64,000 bases of DNA from Candidatus Mycobacterium wuenschmannii (GTDB lineage Bacteria; Actinomycetota; Actinomycetes; Mycobacteriales; Mycobacteriaceae), in the NCBI RefSeq assembly GCF_030252325.1, contig NZ_CP126981.1:3038001-3102000 (forward strand), read 5' to 3'. Position 1 is the stretch's first letter; each line of letters begins with the position of its first letter. The notes below the pieces were generated by a model that was given only the letters and a program-made list of their open reading frames with translations, was not told the origin of the DNA and did no database searches. Positions 27,584-38,300 of this stretch are shown here, piece by piece. The position numbers were made by a program, and so were the translations under genes.

Positions 27584-27612
27584 CGGAGCCGCCTACTCGT
27601 TGGGCCGCTCCG
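27584..27612 (+). promoter_or_regulatory. Inverted repeat in the DUF3073 leader
   Basis: CGGAGC (27584-27589) and GCTCCG (27607-27612) can form a 6-bp stem, with GCC/GGC pairing inside. It lies 23 bp before the DUF3073 start codon, inside the likely 5' leader. No known riboswitch is recognised. Confidence 0.35.
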
Positions 27613-27635
27613 TTATTGCGCGAGGGGGTCCCCCC

Positions 27636-27803
27636 ATGGGCCGTGGCCGGGCGAAGGCGAAGCAGACCAAGGTCGCACGAGACCTTAAATACAGCTCTCC
27701 GCAGACCGATTTCAATCGGCTTCAGCAGGAGTTGTCCGGTTCCGACTCCGACGATGGCGACCAGTCGGAGGGCGACGACCCCTGGAGCGATCAGCACCGC
27801 TGA
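27636..27803 (+). CDS. DUF3073 protein, 55 residues
   Basis: A small, highly charged protein starting at ATG 27636 (GRGRAKAKQTKVARDLKYSS at the N terminus, Asp/Ser-rich acidic C terminus). It matches the actinobacterial DUF3073 family (Rv0810c), always found near purM/purF. The basic-then-acidic layout suggests an RNA- or ribosome-associated or intrinsically disordered protein, but no function is known to me. It is convergent with purM. Confidence 0.88.
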   Translation: MGRGRAKAKQTKVARDLKYSSPQTDFNRLQQELSGSDSDDGDQSEGDDPWSDQHR

Positions 27804-27833
27804 CGCGCCACCTGGTTCGTCCGATCGGCGAGC

Positions 27834-28925
27834 CTAAAACCTCGGGTGCTGCCCGACGAGCTTGGCTCGCGGACCGCCTTTTCCACCCTTAGTGATCGTG
27901 CCCAGGACCCAGCAGTTCAGGTGCCGGGCGGTCAGGATCGCCAGCGCACGGTCGGTGTCTTCCGGCGCTACGACGGCGATCATGCCGACGCCCATATTGA
28001 ATGTCTTCTCCATCTCGGCGCGTGACACGCGACCCCGCTGAGCGATCATCGCGAACACCGGCGCCGGCGTCCAGGTACCGCGATCCACTTCTGCCATGAG
28101 GCCATTCGGGATCACCCGCTCCAGGTTGCCCGCCAACCCGCCACCGGTGACGTGGCAGAAAGTGCGGACCTGAGTCTCGGCCGCCAACGCCAGGCAGTCC
28201 TTGGCGTAGATGATGGTCGGCTCCAGCATCTCCTCGCCGAGGGTGCGGCCGAACTCCTCCACGTAGCCTTCCAGGTTGCCGCGGTCGATCTCGAGCAGCA
28301 CCTTGCGGGCCAGCGAGTAGCCGTTGGAATGCAGACCCGACGACCCCATCGCGATCAGCACATCGCCGGGCCGGACCCGCTCGGGTCCCAGGACGGCCTC
28401 GGCCTCGACGACGCCGACGCCGGTGGCCGAGATGTCGTAGTGGTCGGGCTCGATCAGGCCGGGGTGCTCCGCGGTCTCGCCGCCGAGCAACGCGCAACCC
28501 GCCCGCAGGCAGCCTTCGGCGATGCCGCCGACGATCGCGTTGAGGCGTTCGGGAACGATGCGGCCGAGCGCGATGTAGTCGAGCAGGAAGAGGGGCTCGG
28601 CCCCGCAGACCACCAGGTCGTCCACGACCATCGCCACCAGGTCCAGGCCGACGGTGTCGTGCTTGTCCATCGCCTGGGCGACGGCCAGCTTGGTGCCGAC
28701 GCCGTCGGTGGACGCGGCGAGCAGCGGCTCACGGTAATCACCGCGTAGCGCGAAAAGTCCGGCGAAGCCGCCGAGCTTGCCGATCACCTCCGGCCGGGTC
28801 GCCTTGGAGGCCAGCGGCTTGAACAATTCGACGGCGCGGTCACCGGCCTCGATATCGACTCCGGCCGATGCATAGGTGGCGCCCGGCTCTGATTTCGAAG
28901 CCGGGTCTTTTCCGCGGGCGGTCAT
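27834..28925 (-). CDS. purM: Phosphoribosylformylglycinamidine cyclo-ligase PurM
   Basis: A 363-residue enzyme; the ATG at 28925 begins MTARGKDPASKSEPGATYAS. Characteristic AIR-synthetase segments are SYASAGVDIEAG-like ATYASAGVDIEAGDRAV, LLAASTDGVGTKLAVA, CGAEPLFLLDYIALG, LLGGETAEHPG, GSSGLHSNGYSL and CHVTGGGLAGNLERV. It converts FGAM to AIR with ATP, the fifth step of purine synthesis. It follows purF after 54 bp and is likely in one operon with it. Confidence 0.96.
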   Translation of the reverse strand: MTARGKDPASKSEPGATYASAGVDIEAGDRAVELFKPLASKATRPEVIGKLGGFAGLFALRGDYREPLLAASTDGVGTKLAVAQAMDKHDTVGLDLVAMVVDDLVVCGAEPLFLLDYIALGRIVPERLNAIVGGIAEGCLRAGCALLGGETAEHPGLIEPDHYDISATGVGVVEAEAVLGPERVRPGDVLIAMGSSGLHSNGYSLARKVLLEIDRGNLEGYVEEFGRTLGEEMLEPTIIYAKDCLALAAETQVRTFCHVTGGGLAGNLERVIPNGLMAEVDRGTWTPAPVFAMIAQRGRVSRAEMEKTFNMGVGMIAVVAPEDTDRALAILTARHLNCWVLGTITKGGKGGPRAKLVGQHPRF

Positions 28926-28979
28926 CGCGCTAAAGGCTACCGGGCGAGGCCCGGCGCTGGTATCTCCCACTCACTTGAG

Positions 28980-30539
28980 CTACGGATGCCGTAGCACCGC
29001 GGCCTGCTCGGCCTCTGGCGACAACTCGTGGCTGATGTCCGGCTGGCCGGCGCCGCGCGCGGCGTTGGCGAGCATCTGCTCGATCACGTTCTTGCCAAGC
29101 GCTGTCTCGCTTGGCAATTCGATCGGGTACTTGCCGTCGAAGCAGGCCGAGCAGAGCCGCGAGGTGGGCTGCTCGGTCGCGGCGACCAGGCCCCGCAGCG
29201 AGATGTAGCCCAGCGTGTCGGCGTTGATGGCGTGCCGGACCGCCTCGAGCATCTCGTCTTCGTCCTCGACGGCGTTGGCGATCAGCTCGGCCGGTGACGG
29301 GAAGTCGATGCCGTAGAAGCACGGCCACTTCACCGGCGGCGACGCGATCCGCACGTGCACCTCGACGGCTCCGGCCTCGCGCAACATCCGGACCAGCGCC
29401 CGCTGGGTATTGCCGCGCACGATGGAGTCGTCGACGACGATCAGCCGCTTGCCGCGGATGACTTCCTTGAGCGGGTTCAACTTCAGCCGGATTCCGAGCT
29501 GGCGGATGGTCTGCGACGGCTGGATGAAGGTGCGCCCGACGTAGGCGTTCTTCATCAGGCCCTGGCCATAGGGAATGCCGGACTCCTGCGCGTACCCCAC
29601 GGCGGCGGGGGTGCCGGATTCCGGCACGCCGATCACCAGGTCGGCGTCGATCGGGTGCTCGCGAGCCAGGCGACGGCCGATCTCGAGGCGGGCGCCGTGC
29701 ACCGAACGGCCGGAGATGGTGCTGTCCGGGCGGGCCAGGTAGACGTATTCGAAGATGCAGCCCTTGGGCTCGGGGTTGGCGAACCGGGTCGAGCGCACGC
29801 CGTCGGCGTCGATCGCCAGCAGTTCGCCGGGCTCGATCTCGCGGACGAACGAGGCGCCGACGATGTCGAGGGCCGCGGTCTCGGAGGCGACCACCCACCC
29901 GCGGTCCAGCCGACCCAGGCAGAGCGGGCGCACGCCGTACGGGTCGCGGGCGGCGTAGAGGGTGTTCTCGTCCATGAAGGTCAGGCAGAACGCACCGCGC
30001 ACGGTGGGCAGCAATTCCAGCGCGGCCTGCTCGAGGCTGGAGTCGGCGGCGCCGTGGGCCAGCAGCGCGCCCAGCATGTCGGAGTCGGTGGTGGCCGCGC
30101 CCGGAACCCGGGAGTTCAGCAGGCCGGCGTCGCGGCAACGGGCGACCAGCTCGGCGCTGTTGACCAGATTGCCGTTGTGCCCCAACGCAACTCCGGTTCC
30201 TGCCGCGGTGTTACGGAAGACCGGTTGCGCGTTTTCCCAGGTCGGCGAGCCGCTGGTGGAGTACCGGCAGTGCCCGACGGCGACATGGCCTTCCATGGCT
30301 GCCAGCGTCTGCTCATCGAAGACCTGACTGACCAGGCCGAGATCCTTGAACACCAGCACCTGCGAGCCGTCCGCGACCGCGATACCGGCGGCTTCCTGAC
30401 CGCGGTGCTGCAGAGCGTAGAGGCCGTAGTAGGTCATCTTGGCGACTTCTTCGCCGGGGGCCCAGACCCCGAATACACCACATTCTTCGCCGGGCGGGTT
30501 CTCTAAGCCTTCAGAGATGTCGGCTGTCTGAACGGTCAC
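28980..30539 (-). CDS. purF: Amidophosphoribosyltransferase PurF
   Basis: A 519-residue enzyme starting at GTG 30539. A short propeptide precedes the N-terminal nucleophile Cys in GEECGVFGVWAP. The glutaminase domain shows YYGLYALQHRGQEAAGIAV and GHCRYSTSGSP; the phosphoribosyltransferase domain shows the PRPP loop RLIVVDDSIVRGNTQRALV. It makes 5-phosphoribosylamine, the first committed step of purine synthesis. The C-terminal Cys-containing region (RLCSACFDGKYPI) matches the Fe-S type of enzyme as in Bacillus subtilis. Confidence 0.96.
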   Translation of the reverse strand: MTVQTADISEGLENPPGEECGVFGVWAPGEEVAKMTYYGLYALQHRGQEAAGIAVADGSQVLVFKDLGLVSQVFDEQTLAAMEGHVAVGHCRYSTSGSPTWENAQPVFRNTAAGTGVALGHNGNLVNSAELVARCRDAGLLNSRVPGAATTDSDMLGALLAHGAADSSLEQAALELLPTVRGAFCLTFMDENTLYAARDPYGVRPLCLGRLDRGWVVASETAALDIVGASFVREIEPGELLAIDADGVRSTRFANPEPKGCIFEYVYLARPDSTISGRSVHGARLEIGRRLAREHPIDADLVIGVPESGTPAAVGYAQESGIPYGQGLMKNAYVGRTFIQPSQTIRQLGIRLKLNPLKEVIRGKRLIVVDDSIVRGNTQRALVRMLREAGAVEVHVRIASPPVKWPCFYGIDFPSPAELIANAVEDEDEMLEAVRHAINADTLGYISLRGLVAATEQPTSRLCSACFDGKYPIELPSETALGKNVIEQMLANAARGAGQPDISHELSPEAEQAAVLRHP

Positions 30540-30703
30540 AGTGCGGCGGCTCCCCGGGGAACGGATGGTGACTCGGTGAAGTCTACGGAAACGTTCGGCG
30601 TGGCCAAGAATTCGCCGGGCGTGTTGCGGCGTGTTGCCGCCATTTTTCCCAGCTCAACAGCCCCATGCGCGTGCAGATGTCGCATACGCCACACCGGCCA
30701 CGC

Positions 30704-31108
30704 TCATATGTGATCGGAATCGCTCAGCCGCACCACCGGCAGCCAGGTTTCGACCTCCCCCGCGCGCGATCCCGAGAGGCGCAGCGCCCCGGTGCTCGCC
30801 GCGTCGGACAGCCGCAGCAGACCGGTGGCGAGCAGCAGCCAGGTCCGGGGATCGGTCTCGACGACGTTGGGCGGGGTGCCGCGGGTATGTCGCGGCCCCG
30901 TAATGCATTGCACCGCAACGAACGGCGGGATCCGGACCTCGACGCTGGCGCCCGGGGCTTCGGCGGCCAGGGTGCGCGCGGTGAGCCGGACCGCGGCCCC
31001 GAGGTCGACTCGCCCCGGTGCCGGAAGGGTGTCGTCGCGCAGCCAGCCTTCGACGGCGTGGACGGCGGCGCGGGTCTGGGCCGGATCGGCCTGCTGACGG
31101 GGCGGCAT
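30704..31108 (-). CDS. Sterol-carrier-family-like conserved protein (Rv0807 type)
   Basis: A 134-residue protein with no signal peptide. The visible pattern (VDLGAAVRLTARTLAAEAPGAS, VEVRIPPFVAVQCITGPRHTRGTPPNVVETDP, TWLLLATGLLRL) fits the small actinobacterial sterol-carrier-like family, which includes the WxxLATG-type element of TIGR03083-related proteins. It sits between the hydrolase and purF, in the same direction. It is cotranscribed with the purL-hydrolase unit (4 bp from the hydrolase stop). No biochemical role is known to me. Confidence 0.75.
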   Translation of the reverse strand: MPPRQQADPAQTRAAVHAVEGWLRDDTLPAPGRVDLGAAVRLTARTLAAEAPGASVEVRIPPFVAVQCITGPRHTRGTPPNVVETDPRTWLLLATGLLRLSDAASTGALRLSGSRAGEVETWLPVVRLSDSDHI

Positions 31109-31112
31109 GGCG

Positions 31113-32810
31113 CTACAGCTTCAGCGCGGCGCGGACGCGCTCGGTGTCGGCCGCGGTCCAGCCGTCCGGCGGGGCGACGGCGGCCCAGCCGTCCAGGATG
31201 TCGTTGCTGTAGTTGTGGCCGTGCCCGCCGGGAACCCCTTCGGCGTTCGTCAGGTCGGCGCTGACCTGCCAGAACGTGACGACCGGGCTCCACTGCATGG
31301 CCGGGCTGCGGTCGCTGCCGCGCGGTTCGGTGAGCCAGTCAGGCCTGCCGAACAACAGGTCGGGCGACCACCAGACGACCGGGTCGGACGGATGCTGCAG
31401 GAACAGCACCCGCGTGCCATCCCACGGCGGACCGTTGACCCGGGCGACGTCGGCCGGGTCGTTGGCTTCGGAGAACCGCACGGTCCGCCCGTTGTCGTAG
31501 CGCGGCTGCACCTCGGTGCTGCCGGGGTCGCGGCGGGCGATCAGCGCGTGCCAGAGCGTGCTCTCGTGCGGCGGGCCGACCCAGAGCACCGCATCGAAGC
31601 CCATCCGCCGGATGTCGGGCAGCCAGTCGAACGCGGCCTGGCCGGCCATCGAGCCCAGGCTCTCGCCGTAGAGCATCAGCTTCGGCCGGTGGTCGGCCGG
31701 CAGTTGCGCCCACCGCTGGTGGACGCCGTTGATCAGCATTCGCCCGGAGTCCCTCGACTTCTGCTTGTCCGCCAGGAACGAAATCCAGCTGGGCAGATAG
31801 GAATACTGCAGGCCGACGATCGCGGTGTCGCCGTTGTACATCGTCTCGATCGAACTCGCCGCCACCGGATCGATCCAGCCGGTGCCGGTGGTCGGGGCGA
31901 TCACCAGCACCTTGCGGGTAAACGCGCCGGTTCGCTCGAGTTCGTGAACGAGGACGTCGAGGCGGCCCGGGTCGTCGGGGGCGGTGTGCAGCCCGGCGTA
32001 CACCCGGATCGGTTCCTTGGCGGGTGAGCCGTTGATCGTGGTCAGTTCCGCGGCATGCGGCCCGGTGCCGACGAACTCGCGTCCCTGGAACCCCAGCGTG
32101 TCCCACGCCGCCAATGACGTTGGGCTGCCGGACTTTTCCGATAGCCGCGGCTGCGAAACGCCGGCCGGGGTTGCACTGTCCTGCGGTTGGAAGACGGCGT
32201 TGGCGCCGGCGAAGAACCCGCGCACCAACACGCCGTCGAACAGCATCGCGAGCAGCACCACCACGACCGCCGTGCCGATGAACAGCGCCACCTCGTCGTG
32301 CAGGTGCCAGCGCCGAATCAAGATGCGCGCCAACGATTTCACGACGTCGATCAGCACCCGGAACACCGACACCAACAGCGCGGCGACAACAACCGCGACG
32401 GCGAGCGTGCGCAGGTAGCCCGGGTTGGTCGGGCCTTCGATGCCCATCACCGCCGCCAGTTGCCGCTGCCAGGCCGCGGCCGGGATCAGCATCAGCACGC
32501 AGGCCGTCGGTGCGAGCACCACGACCGCTGCCTTCAGCCACCACAGCAGCCGCGGCGACGGTGGCCACCAGCGAGCCCCGCGCAGCACAACGCGGTACAC
32601 GGCGTAGGCGATCAACACCCCGAGGCCGTAGCCGAATGCGGCGTTCACCCCGCCAATCAGCCCCTCGAACAACCAGTCTCGTGGCACCAGCGACGGTGTC
32701 ATGGAAAGACAGAAGAACAACGCCCCGAATGCCACCCCGACGAACTTCAGCCGGAGCAGGCTCCACGCCCACGCCAACAACGGGTGGCGTCCGCCGGGTT
32801 CGTCGCTCAT
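31113..32810 (-). CDS. Polytopic membrane alpha/beta-hydrolase
   Basis: A 565-residue protein with an N-terminal membrane domain of about five helices ([87 protein letters not shown]) and a C-terminal hydrolase domain. The nucleophile elbow is [11 protein letters not shown] with Ser near residue 378, and a C-terminal GHGHNY segment can supply the His. Members of this Abhydrolase_9-type family are common in actinobacteria. The substrate is probably lipidic, by inference from topology. The start overlaps the purL stop by 4 bp. Confidence 0.88.
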   Translation of the reverse strand: MSDEPGGRHPLLAWAWSLLRLKFVGVAFGALFFCLSMTPSLVPRDWLFEGLIGGVNAAFGYGLGVLIAYAVYRVVLRGARWWPPSPRLLWWLKAAVVVLAPTACVLMLIPAAAWQRQLAAVMGIEGPTNPGYLRTLAVAVVVAALLVSVFRVLIDVVKSLARILIRRWHLHDEVALFIGTAVVVVLLAMLFDGVLVRGFFAGANAVFQPQDSATPAGVSQPRLSEKSGSPTSLAAWDTLGFQGREFVGTGPHAAELTTINGSPAKEPIRVYAGLHTAPDDPGRLDVLVHELERTGAFTRKVLVIAPTTGTGWIDPVAASSIETMYNGDTAIVGLQYSYLPSWISFLADKQKSRDSGRMLINGVHQRWAQLPADHRPKLMLYGESLGSMAGQAAFDWLPDIRRMGFDAVLWVGPPHESTLWHALIARRDPGSTEVQPRYDNGRTVRFSEANDPADVARVNGPPWDGTRVLFLQHPSDPVVWWSPDLLFGRPDWLTEPRGSDRSPAMQWSPVVTFWQVSADLTNAEGVPGGHGHNYSNDILDGWAAVAPPDGWTAADTERVRAALKL

Positions 32811-35107
32811 CGCAGTAGAGCGGCCAGCACCCCTTCGGACGTGCTGCGCAACTCGGCCAATGACACGGTGAACAAGCCTTGCACCTCAACGGAATCCGAG
32901 CCCTGGTCGACGACGCCGACCCGGGCGGCGGGCAGGCCGCGCGCCTCACACATCGCCGTGAAGCGGCTCTCCTCGGTGCGCGGGACCGCCACCAGCACGC
33001 GGCCGGAGGATTCGGAGAACAGCGTGACGAAGGGGTCGGCGCCCTCGGGAAGCACGATGCAACAACCGGTTTCACCGGCCATCGCCGATTCGACGACCGC
33101 CTGGGCCAGCCCACCCTCGGACAGGTCGTGGGCCGCGGACACCAGACCGTCGCGGGAGGCCGCGCTCAACACGTCGGCCAGCAGTCGCTCGCGGGCCAGG
33201 TCGACCGCGGGTGGCCGCCCCCCGAGGTGGTCGGCGGTGACCTGCGCCCAGATCGACCCGTCGAACTCGTCGCGGGTGTCTCCGAGCAGGATGAGCGTCT
33301 CGCCGGGTTCGGTGCCCATCGCTGTCGGGATGCGACGGGTGACGTCGTCGATCACGCCGAGAACACCGACGACGGGGGTCGGCATGATCGCCGTCGTCCC
33401 GGTCTGGTTGTAGAAGCTGACATTACCGCCGGTGATCGGAATACCCAGTGCCGCACAGCCATCCGCCAGGCCGCGGACCGCCTGCGAGAACTGCCACATG
33501 ACACCCGGGTCTTCCGGCGAGCCGAAGTTCAGACAGTTGGTCACCGCGACCGGCGTGGCACCGGTGACCGCGACGTTGCGGTAGGCCTCGGCCAACGCCA
33601 ACTGCGCGCCGACGTAGGGGTCGAGCAGCGTGTAGCGGCCGGACGCGTCGGTCGACAGCGCGATACCGCGGCCGGTCGCCTCGTCGATGCGCAACACCCC
33701 GCCGTCGGCATGCTCGGCGAGCACCGTGTTGCCGCGCACGTAGCGGTCGTACTGCTCGGTGATGAACGCGCGACTGCACAGATGCGGACTGCCCAGCAGC
33801 GCAAGCAAAGTCGCGCGCATTTCCGCACCGGAGACGGGCCGCTTCAGGCCGGCCGACGTGTCGGCGATCAGCGCGTCCTGCGAGTCGGGGCGGGCGACCG
33901 GACGCTCGTAGACCGGGCCCTCGTGGGCAACGGTGCGGGGCGGCACGTCGACCACCGTCTCGCCGTGCCAGGTGATCTGCAGGCGATCGCCGTCGGTGAC
34001 TTCGCCGATGGTGGTGGCCAGCACCTCCCACTTGCGGCAGACCGCCATGAACGCATCCACGTTCTCCGGCGCGACCACCGCGCACATCCGCTCCTGCGAC
34101 TCGCTGGAGAGGATCTCGGCGGGCGTCATGTCCTTGGCCCGCAGCGGCACGGTCTCCAGTTCGATGGCCATGCCGCCGTCGCCCGCGGAGGCGAGTTCGG
34201 ATGTGGCACAGGACAACCCGGCTCCACCAAGGTCCTGGATGCCGATCACCAACCCAGCCGAATACAGCTCGAGGCAGCACTCGATGAGCACCTTCTCGGT
34301 GAACGGGTCACCGACCTGCACCGAGGGCAACTTTTTTCGGCCGGAACCCGATTCGTCGCCGCCGAAGGTCTCCGACGCCAGCACCGACACACCGCCGATG
34401 CCGTCGAGCCCGGTCCGCGCGCCGAACAGGATGATCTTGTTGCCCGCCCCCGAGGCGAACGCAAGGTGCAGGTCTTCCTTGCGCAGCACGCCGACGCAGA
34501 GCGCGTTGACCAACGGGTTGCCGGCGTAGCAAGCGTCGAAAACGGTCTCGCCGCCGATGTTCGGCAGGCCGAGCGAGTTGCCGTAGCCACCGATGCCGCG
34601 CACCACGCCGTCGAGCACGCGGCGGGTGTCAGGCGCGTCGGCAGCCCCGAAGCGCAGCTGGTCCATCACCGCGACCGGGCGGGCGCCCATCGCCATGATG
34701 TCGCGGACGATGCCTCCTACGCCGGTCGCCGCGCCCTGGTACGGCTCGACGTAGGACGGGTGGTTGTGCGACTCGACTTTGAAGGTGACGGCCCAGCCGT
34801 CGCCGATGTCGACGACGCCGGCGTTCTCGCCGATGCCGGCCAGCATGCCGGCCCGCATCTCGTCGGTGGTGGTCTCGCCGAAGTACCGCAGGTGCACCTT
34901 GGACGACTTGTAGGAGCAGTGCTCGCTCCACATCACCGAGTACATCGCCAACTCGGCATCGGTGGGCCGACGGCCCAGGATGTCGCGGATGCGCTGGTAT
35001 TCGTCGTCCTCGAGACCGAGCTCGCGGAATGGTTGCGGCTGGTCAGGGGTGGCCGCGGCCCGCTCGACGGTGTCGGTCGCGTGAGTGAGCCCAGACGTCA
35101 CGGACAC
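32807..35107 (-). CDS. purL: Phosphoribosylformylglycinamidine synthase, large subunit PurL
   Basis: A 766-residue small-type PurL that requires PurQ and PurS partners (encoded here at 50.5-51.4 kb). Landmarks are [79 protein letters not shown] and [19 protein letters not shown]. It makes FGAM from FGAR using ammonia channelled from PurQ. The start is GTG 35107; a second GTG lies two codons in. The stop overlaps the membrane hydrolase ATG. Confidence 0.96.
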   Translation of the reverse strand: MSVTSGLTHATDTVERAAATPDQPQPFRELGLEDDEYQRIRDILGRRPTDAELAMYSVMWSEHCSYKSSKVHLRYFGETTTDEMRAGMLAGIGENAGVVDIGDGWAVTFKVESHNHPSYVEPYQGAATGVGGIVRDIMAMGARPVAVMDQLRFGAADAPDTRRVLDGVVRGIGGYGNSLGLPNIGGETVFDACYAGNPLVNALCVGVLRKEDLHLAFASGAGNKIILFGARTGLDGIGGVSVLASETFGGDESGSGRKKLPSVQVGDPFTEKVLIECCLELYSAGLVIGIQDLGGAGLSCATSELASAGDGGMAIELETVPLRAKDMTPAEILSSESQERMCAVVAPENVDAFMAVCRKWEVLATTIGEVTDGDRLQITWHGETVVDVPPRTVAHEGPVYERPVARPDSQDALIADTSAGLKRPVSGAEMRATLLALLGSPHLCSRAFITEQYDRYVRGNTVLAEHADGGVLRIDEATGRGIALSTDASGRYTLLDPYVGAQLALAEAYRNVAVTGATPVAVTNCLNFGSPEDPGVMWQFSQAVRGLADGCAALGIPITGGNVSFYNQTGTTAIMPTPVVGVLGVIDDVTRRIPTAMGTEPGETLILLGDTRDEFDGSIWAQVTADHLGGRPPAVDLARERLLADVLSAASRDGLVSAAHDLSEGGLAQAVVESAMAGETGCCIVLPEGADPFVTLFSESSGRVLVAVPRTEESRFTAMCEARGLPAARVGVVDQGSDSVEVQGLFTVSLAELRSTSEGVLAALLR

Positions 35108-35126
35108 AGTCTAGGTGGCGCGACGG

Positions 35127-35477
35127 CTAGCCCGCGCCCGCGATGCAGAAGGCGTTGCCGGCCGGGTCGTTCAGCACCACCCAGCGGAAGTTGTCGCCGA
35201 TGCTGTGCCGGTCCACCTCCGTCGCGCCGGCGGACTTCAACCGGTCCACTTCGGCGTCGACGTCGGCGGCACCGAAGTCGAGGTGCACCCGATTCTTGCC
35301 CGGTGTCGGGTCGTCGACCTTCTGAAAGCCCAGCTTCGGCCCGTCCGGCCGGGCGACCGCGATGAACTCACCCGGTATCAGTTCCTGCGTCGTGCCGTCG
35401 AACTGCTCGGCCCACCACTGCGCGAGGCGCGCGGGATCCGCGCAGTCGAAGGTGATCATCTCCACGTTGAGTGCCAT
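35127..35477 (-). CDS. VOC-superfamily (glyoxalase-like) protein
   Basis: A 116-residue protein of two beta-alpha-beta-beta-beta modules (VEMITFDCADPARLAQWWAEQF and KNRVHLDFGAADVDAEVDRL), ending FRWVVLNDPAGNAFCIAG. It matches the Rv0801 group of single-domain VOC proteins. The metal-ligand pattern is incomplete for a classical glyoxalase I, so it may bind a ligand or be an uncharacterised enzyme. It lies 19 bp upstream-side of purL in the same direction order. Confidence 0.85.
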   Translation of the reverse strand: MALNVEMITFDCADPARLAQWWAEQFDGTTQELIPGEFIAVARPDGPKLGFQKVDDPTPGKNRVHLDFGAADVDAEVDRLKSAGATEVDRHSIGDNFRWVVLNDPAGNAFCIAGAG

Positions 35478-35581
35478 ACCGCTGACTCTAAGCGTGCCGT
35501 CGATGACCGCGGAGGTAATTGTGCAGCCTCATCGCGACGGAACAGACTTTCCTCCGAACCATTCACAACCTGGAGGGAATC

Positions 35582-35977
35582 ATGACCGACACTCAAACCG
35601 CCGCTCCCACAGCACGATTCAGCGCCGAGGTGTTCGCGGCGTTCTGGGCCGCGCCCAGCATGTCGCACGGGATGGAGATCCTGGCCGAGGACATCGTCGG
35701 CTACTGGCCCGGCGACATCGAGCCGGTGCGGGGATACGCCGCGTACACGCAGAAGATCGCCGACATCCTGGCCGTCGCGCCGGATCTGAAGCTCCAACTC
35801 GTCGACAGCGCAACCGCTCCCGGCCCGGCCGACGGTGAGGAACTGTTCTTCCTGCACTACGTCGGGCACGCTACCGGGCCGAACGGGCCTATCGAGATCA
35901 GAGGCCTGGACCGGGTCCGGACCCGCGACGGCGTCGTCGTGGAGAACGTGATCCGCTACGAGCCGGTCTTCGTCTAG
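35582..35977 (+). CDS. SnoaL/NTF2-like protein
   Basis: A 131-residue protein starting at ATG 35582 behind GGAGGG. The fold pattern is that of NTF2-like small proteins: an N-terminal helix ([13 protein letters not shown]), [30 protein letters not shown], then three strands ([34 protein letters not shown]). Such proteins act as cyclases, isomerases or ligand-binding proteins; none can be chosen here. It is convergent with the aminopeptidase gene, overlapping it by 4 bp. Confidence 0.82.
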   Translation: MTDTQTAAPTARFSAEVFAAFWAAPSMSHGMEILAEDIVGYWPGDIEPVRGYAAYTQKIADILAVAPDLKLQLVDSATAPGPADGEELFFLHYVGHATGPNGPIEIRGLDRVRTRDGVVVENVIRYEPVFV

Positions 35978-37239
35978 CCCGGCGACAGGAACGCGCGCAG
36001 CGCTGCCGCATAAGCCGGAACGTCGTTGGCGCCCATCAACTCTCGCGCTGAGTGCATCGCGAGTTGGGGGGCGCCGACGTCGACCGTTGCAATCCCGGTC
36101 CGCGCCGCGGTCATCGGGCCGATCGTCGAACCACACGGCAGATCGGCACGGTGCTCGTAGCGCTGCAGCGGTACCCCGGCTTGGCGGCAGGCCAGCGCGA
36201 ACGCCGCGGCGGTCCGGCCGTTGGTGGCGTAGCGCAGATTGGGGTGCACCTTGAGCACCGGCCCGCCGTTGATCGCGATGAGGTGGCCCGGCTCGTGCCG
36301 CTCGGGGTAGTTCGGATGCGTGGCATGAGCCATATCTGCCGACGCGACCATTGACCCGGACGCCCGCCGCAGGAAGTCCTCGCGACCACCGCCGGCGGCC
36401 AGCACGATCCGCTCCAGCGTGGTCAGCAGCAGTTCGGAGTCGGCGCCGTGGTCCGACGTCGAACCGACCTCTTCATGGTCGAACAGGGCGAGTACCGGCA
36501 GGTATTCGGTCGACTCCGCGTCGAGGAGGGCCTCGAGCCCGGCATAGCAGGAGGCCTGGTTGTCCAGCCGCGGGGCGCTGACGAAGTCATTCTCGGCGCC
36601 GGTCACCCGCGAGGGCGTCAGGTCGTGGGTCATCAGGTCGGCACCGAGCACATCGCCCGGGTCGACACCGGCCCGCTCGGAGACGTAGCCGAGAAATGAC
36701 CGGGTCCCGAATCCCGCCGCCCACACGGCGTTGACGTGGCGCTGCGGGTCCAGGGTGAGCGCCTTGCGGTCCTCGGCCAGGTGGATCGCCAGTTGCGGCA
36801 CTCGCAGGATCGGGTCGTCGATGCGGACCAGACGGTCGATGATGCCGCCGCGGTCGCGGACCGACAGGCGGCCGCTGATGCCGAGGTCGCGGTCGAGCCA
36901 GGAGTTCAGCCAGGCGCCGCCGTAGGGCTGCAGCGCCACCACCTGCCAGCCCGCGACCTCGCGATCCGGATGCTGTTTGACCCGCAGGTTCGGGCTGTCG
37001 GTGTGACCGCCGATCACGCGGAACGGCCTGCCCCCGGCGACCGTGCTGTCCCAAGCCACCAACGACCCGGCCCGCACGGTGAAGAATTGGCCCGACGCCG
37101 GCCACTCATCGCCCTCGGCGAGTTCGGCGAACCCCGCCGCACGCAACCGGGCCGCGACGGTGTCGCAGACGTGAAACGGCGACGGGGACGCGTCGATGAA
37201 TGCGCAGAGCCCTTGTGCGGTGGCCGCCATGGGACCCAT
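35974..37239 (-). CDS. pepC: M18-family aminopeptidase (PepC/DAP type)
   Basis: A 421-residue metallo-aminopeptidase. M18 landmarks: [35 protein letters not shown] (first metal His), [13 protein letters not shown] (bridging Asp), [16 protein letters not shown] (catalytic Glu pair) and [19 protein letters not shown] with later [16 protein letters not shown]. It removes N-terminal acidic or other residues from peptides in the cytosol. Translation could instead begin at ATG 37230, which gives the N terminus MAATAQG recalled for Rv0800; the first ATG was kept. Confidence 0.93.
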   Translation of the reverse strand: MGPMAATAQGLCAFIDASPSPFHVCDTVAARLRAAGFAELAEGDEWPASGQFFTVRAGSLVAWDSTVAGGRPFRVIGGHTDSPNLRVKQHPDREVAGWQVVALQPYGGAWLNSWLDRDLGISGRLSVRDRGGIIDRLVRIDDPILRVPQLAIHLAEDRKALTLDPQRHVNAVWAAGFGTRSFLGYVSERAGVDPGDVLGADLMTHDLTPSRVTGAENDFVSAPRLDNQASCYAGLEALLDAESTEYLPVLALFDHEEVGSTSDHGADSELLLTTLERIVLAAGGGREDFLRRASGSMVASADMAHATHPNYPERHEPGHLIAINGGPVLKVHPNLRYATNGRTAAAFALACRQAGVPLQRYEHRADLPCGSTIGPMTAARTGIATVDVGAPQLAMHSARELMGANDVPAYAAALRAFLSPG

Positions 37240-37280
37240 CTTTTCATCACGGGGTCAGTCGAGCCGATAGGGTCGACGAC

Positions 37281-38300
37281 GTGCCCACCCCGCAGCCGCA
37301 GCAGGTCGTTGCGCCGCTGACGCCCGCCGCGATCTTCCTGGTGGTCACCGTCGACGAGGGCGGCGAAGAGGTCGTGCACGACGCGCTGTCGGGTATATCG
37401 GGTTTGGTGCGGTCCACCGGCTTCCGTGATCCCGCCAAGAATCTTTCGGTGGTCGCCTCGATCGGCTCGCACGCCTGGGACCGGCTGTTCGATGGACCGC
37501 GCCCGGCCGAGCTGCATCCGTTCGTCGAGTTGGACGGGCCCCGGCACAAGGCTCCGGCGACACCCGGCGACCTGTTGTTCCATGTCCGGGCCGAGACGTT
37601 GGACGTGTGCTTCGAGCTGGCCAACAACATTCTTCGGTCGATGGCGGGTGCGGTGACCGTGGTCGACGAGGTGCACGGGTTCCGCTTCTTCGACAACCGC
37701 GATCTGCTGGGCTTCGTCGACGGCACCGAGAACCCCCAGGACGCGCCGGCGGTGGCGGCCACCCAAATCGGTTCTGAAAACCCCGAATTCGCCGGCGGGA
37801 GCTACGTGCACGTACAGAAGTATCTGCACGACATGGCGGCTTGGGATTCGCTCACGGTCAACCAGCAGGAGCGGGTGATCGGCCGGACCAAGTTGGAGGA
37901 CATCGAGTTCGGCGACGACGAGAAGCCGGCCGACGCACACATTGCGCTCAACGTCGTTACCGACGACGACGGCACCCAGCTCCAAATCCTGCGGCACAAC
38001 ATGCCTTTCGGCGAACTAGGCAAGAGTGAGTTCGGGACGTATTTCATCGGCTACTCCCGCACGCCACGAGTGACCGAACGGATGCTGCACAACATGTTTC
38101 TCGGCGACCCACCCGGCAACACCGACCGGATCCTCGACTTCTCCACCGCCGTCACCGGCGGTTTGTTCTTCTCCCCCACCGTCGACTTCCTCGACGACCC
38201 GCCGCCGCTGCCGATCTCCGCGGCGCCGACGCCGGCGGTACTCAAGACATCAGCGGATGGCTCGTTGGCGATCGGCAGTTTGAAAGGAATCCTGCAATGA
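37281..38300 (+). CDS. dyp: Dye-decolorizing peroxidase (encapsulin cargo)
   Basis: A 339-residue heme peroxidase starting at GTG 37281. The DyP signature FVDGTENPQ (distal Asp) is at about residue 150, with the proximal heme region around FGELGKSEFGTYFIGYSRTP. The last 14 residues read DGSLAIGSLKGIL, the canonical encapsulin cargo-loading peptide, reached through a short disordered linker. Its stop overlaps the encapsulin ATG by 4 bp, so cargo and shell are translationally coupled. M. tuberculosis Rv0799c is the equivalent gene and protects against oxidative stress at acid pH. Confidence 0.96.
   Translation: MPTPQPQQVVAPLTPAAIFLVVTVDEGGEEVVHDALSGISGLVRSTGFRDPAKNLSVVASIGSHAWDRLFDGPRPAELHPFVELDGPRHKAPATPGDLLFHVRAETLDVCFELANNILRSMAGAVTVVDEVHGFRFFDNRDLLGFVDGTENPQDAPAVAATQIGSENPEFAGGSYVHVQKYLHDMAAWDSLTVNQQERVIGRTKLEDIEFGDDEKPADAHIALNVVTDDDGTQLQILRHNMPFGELGKSEFGTYFIGYSRTPRVTERMLHNMFLGDPPGNTDRILDFSTAVTGGLFFSPTVDFLDDPPPLPISAAPTPAVLKTSADGSLAIGSLKGILQ

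Noticed and set aside
29355..30506. A 383-codon frame antisense to purF
   Set aside because: Same G+C shadow effect. It shows no domain and has lower-quality composition than purF.
31339..33114. A 591-codon frame overlapping the membrane hydrolase
   Set aside because: Arg/Pro/Ala-rich shadow frame across two real genes; no start context or motif.
32879..35365. An 828-codon open frame antisense to purL
   Set aside because: It lies opposite a clearly real gene, has no ribosome site, an Arg/Gly/His/Asp-rich random composition and no motif. Long antisense frames are expected in high-G+C coding DNA.
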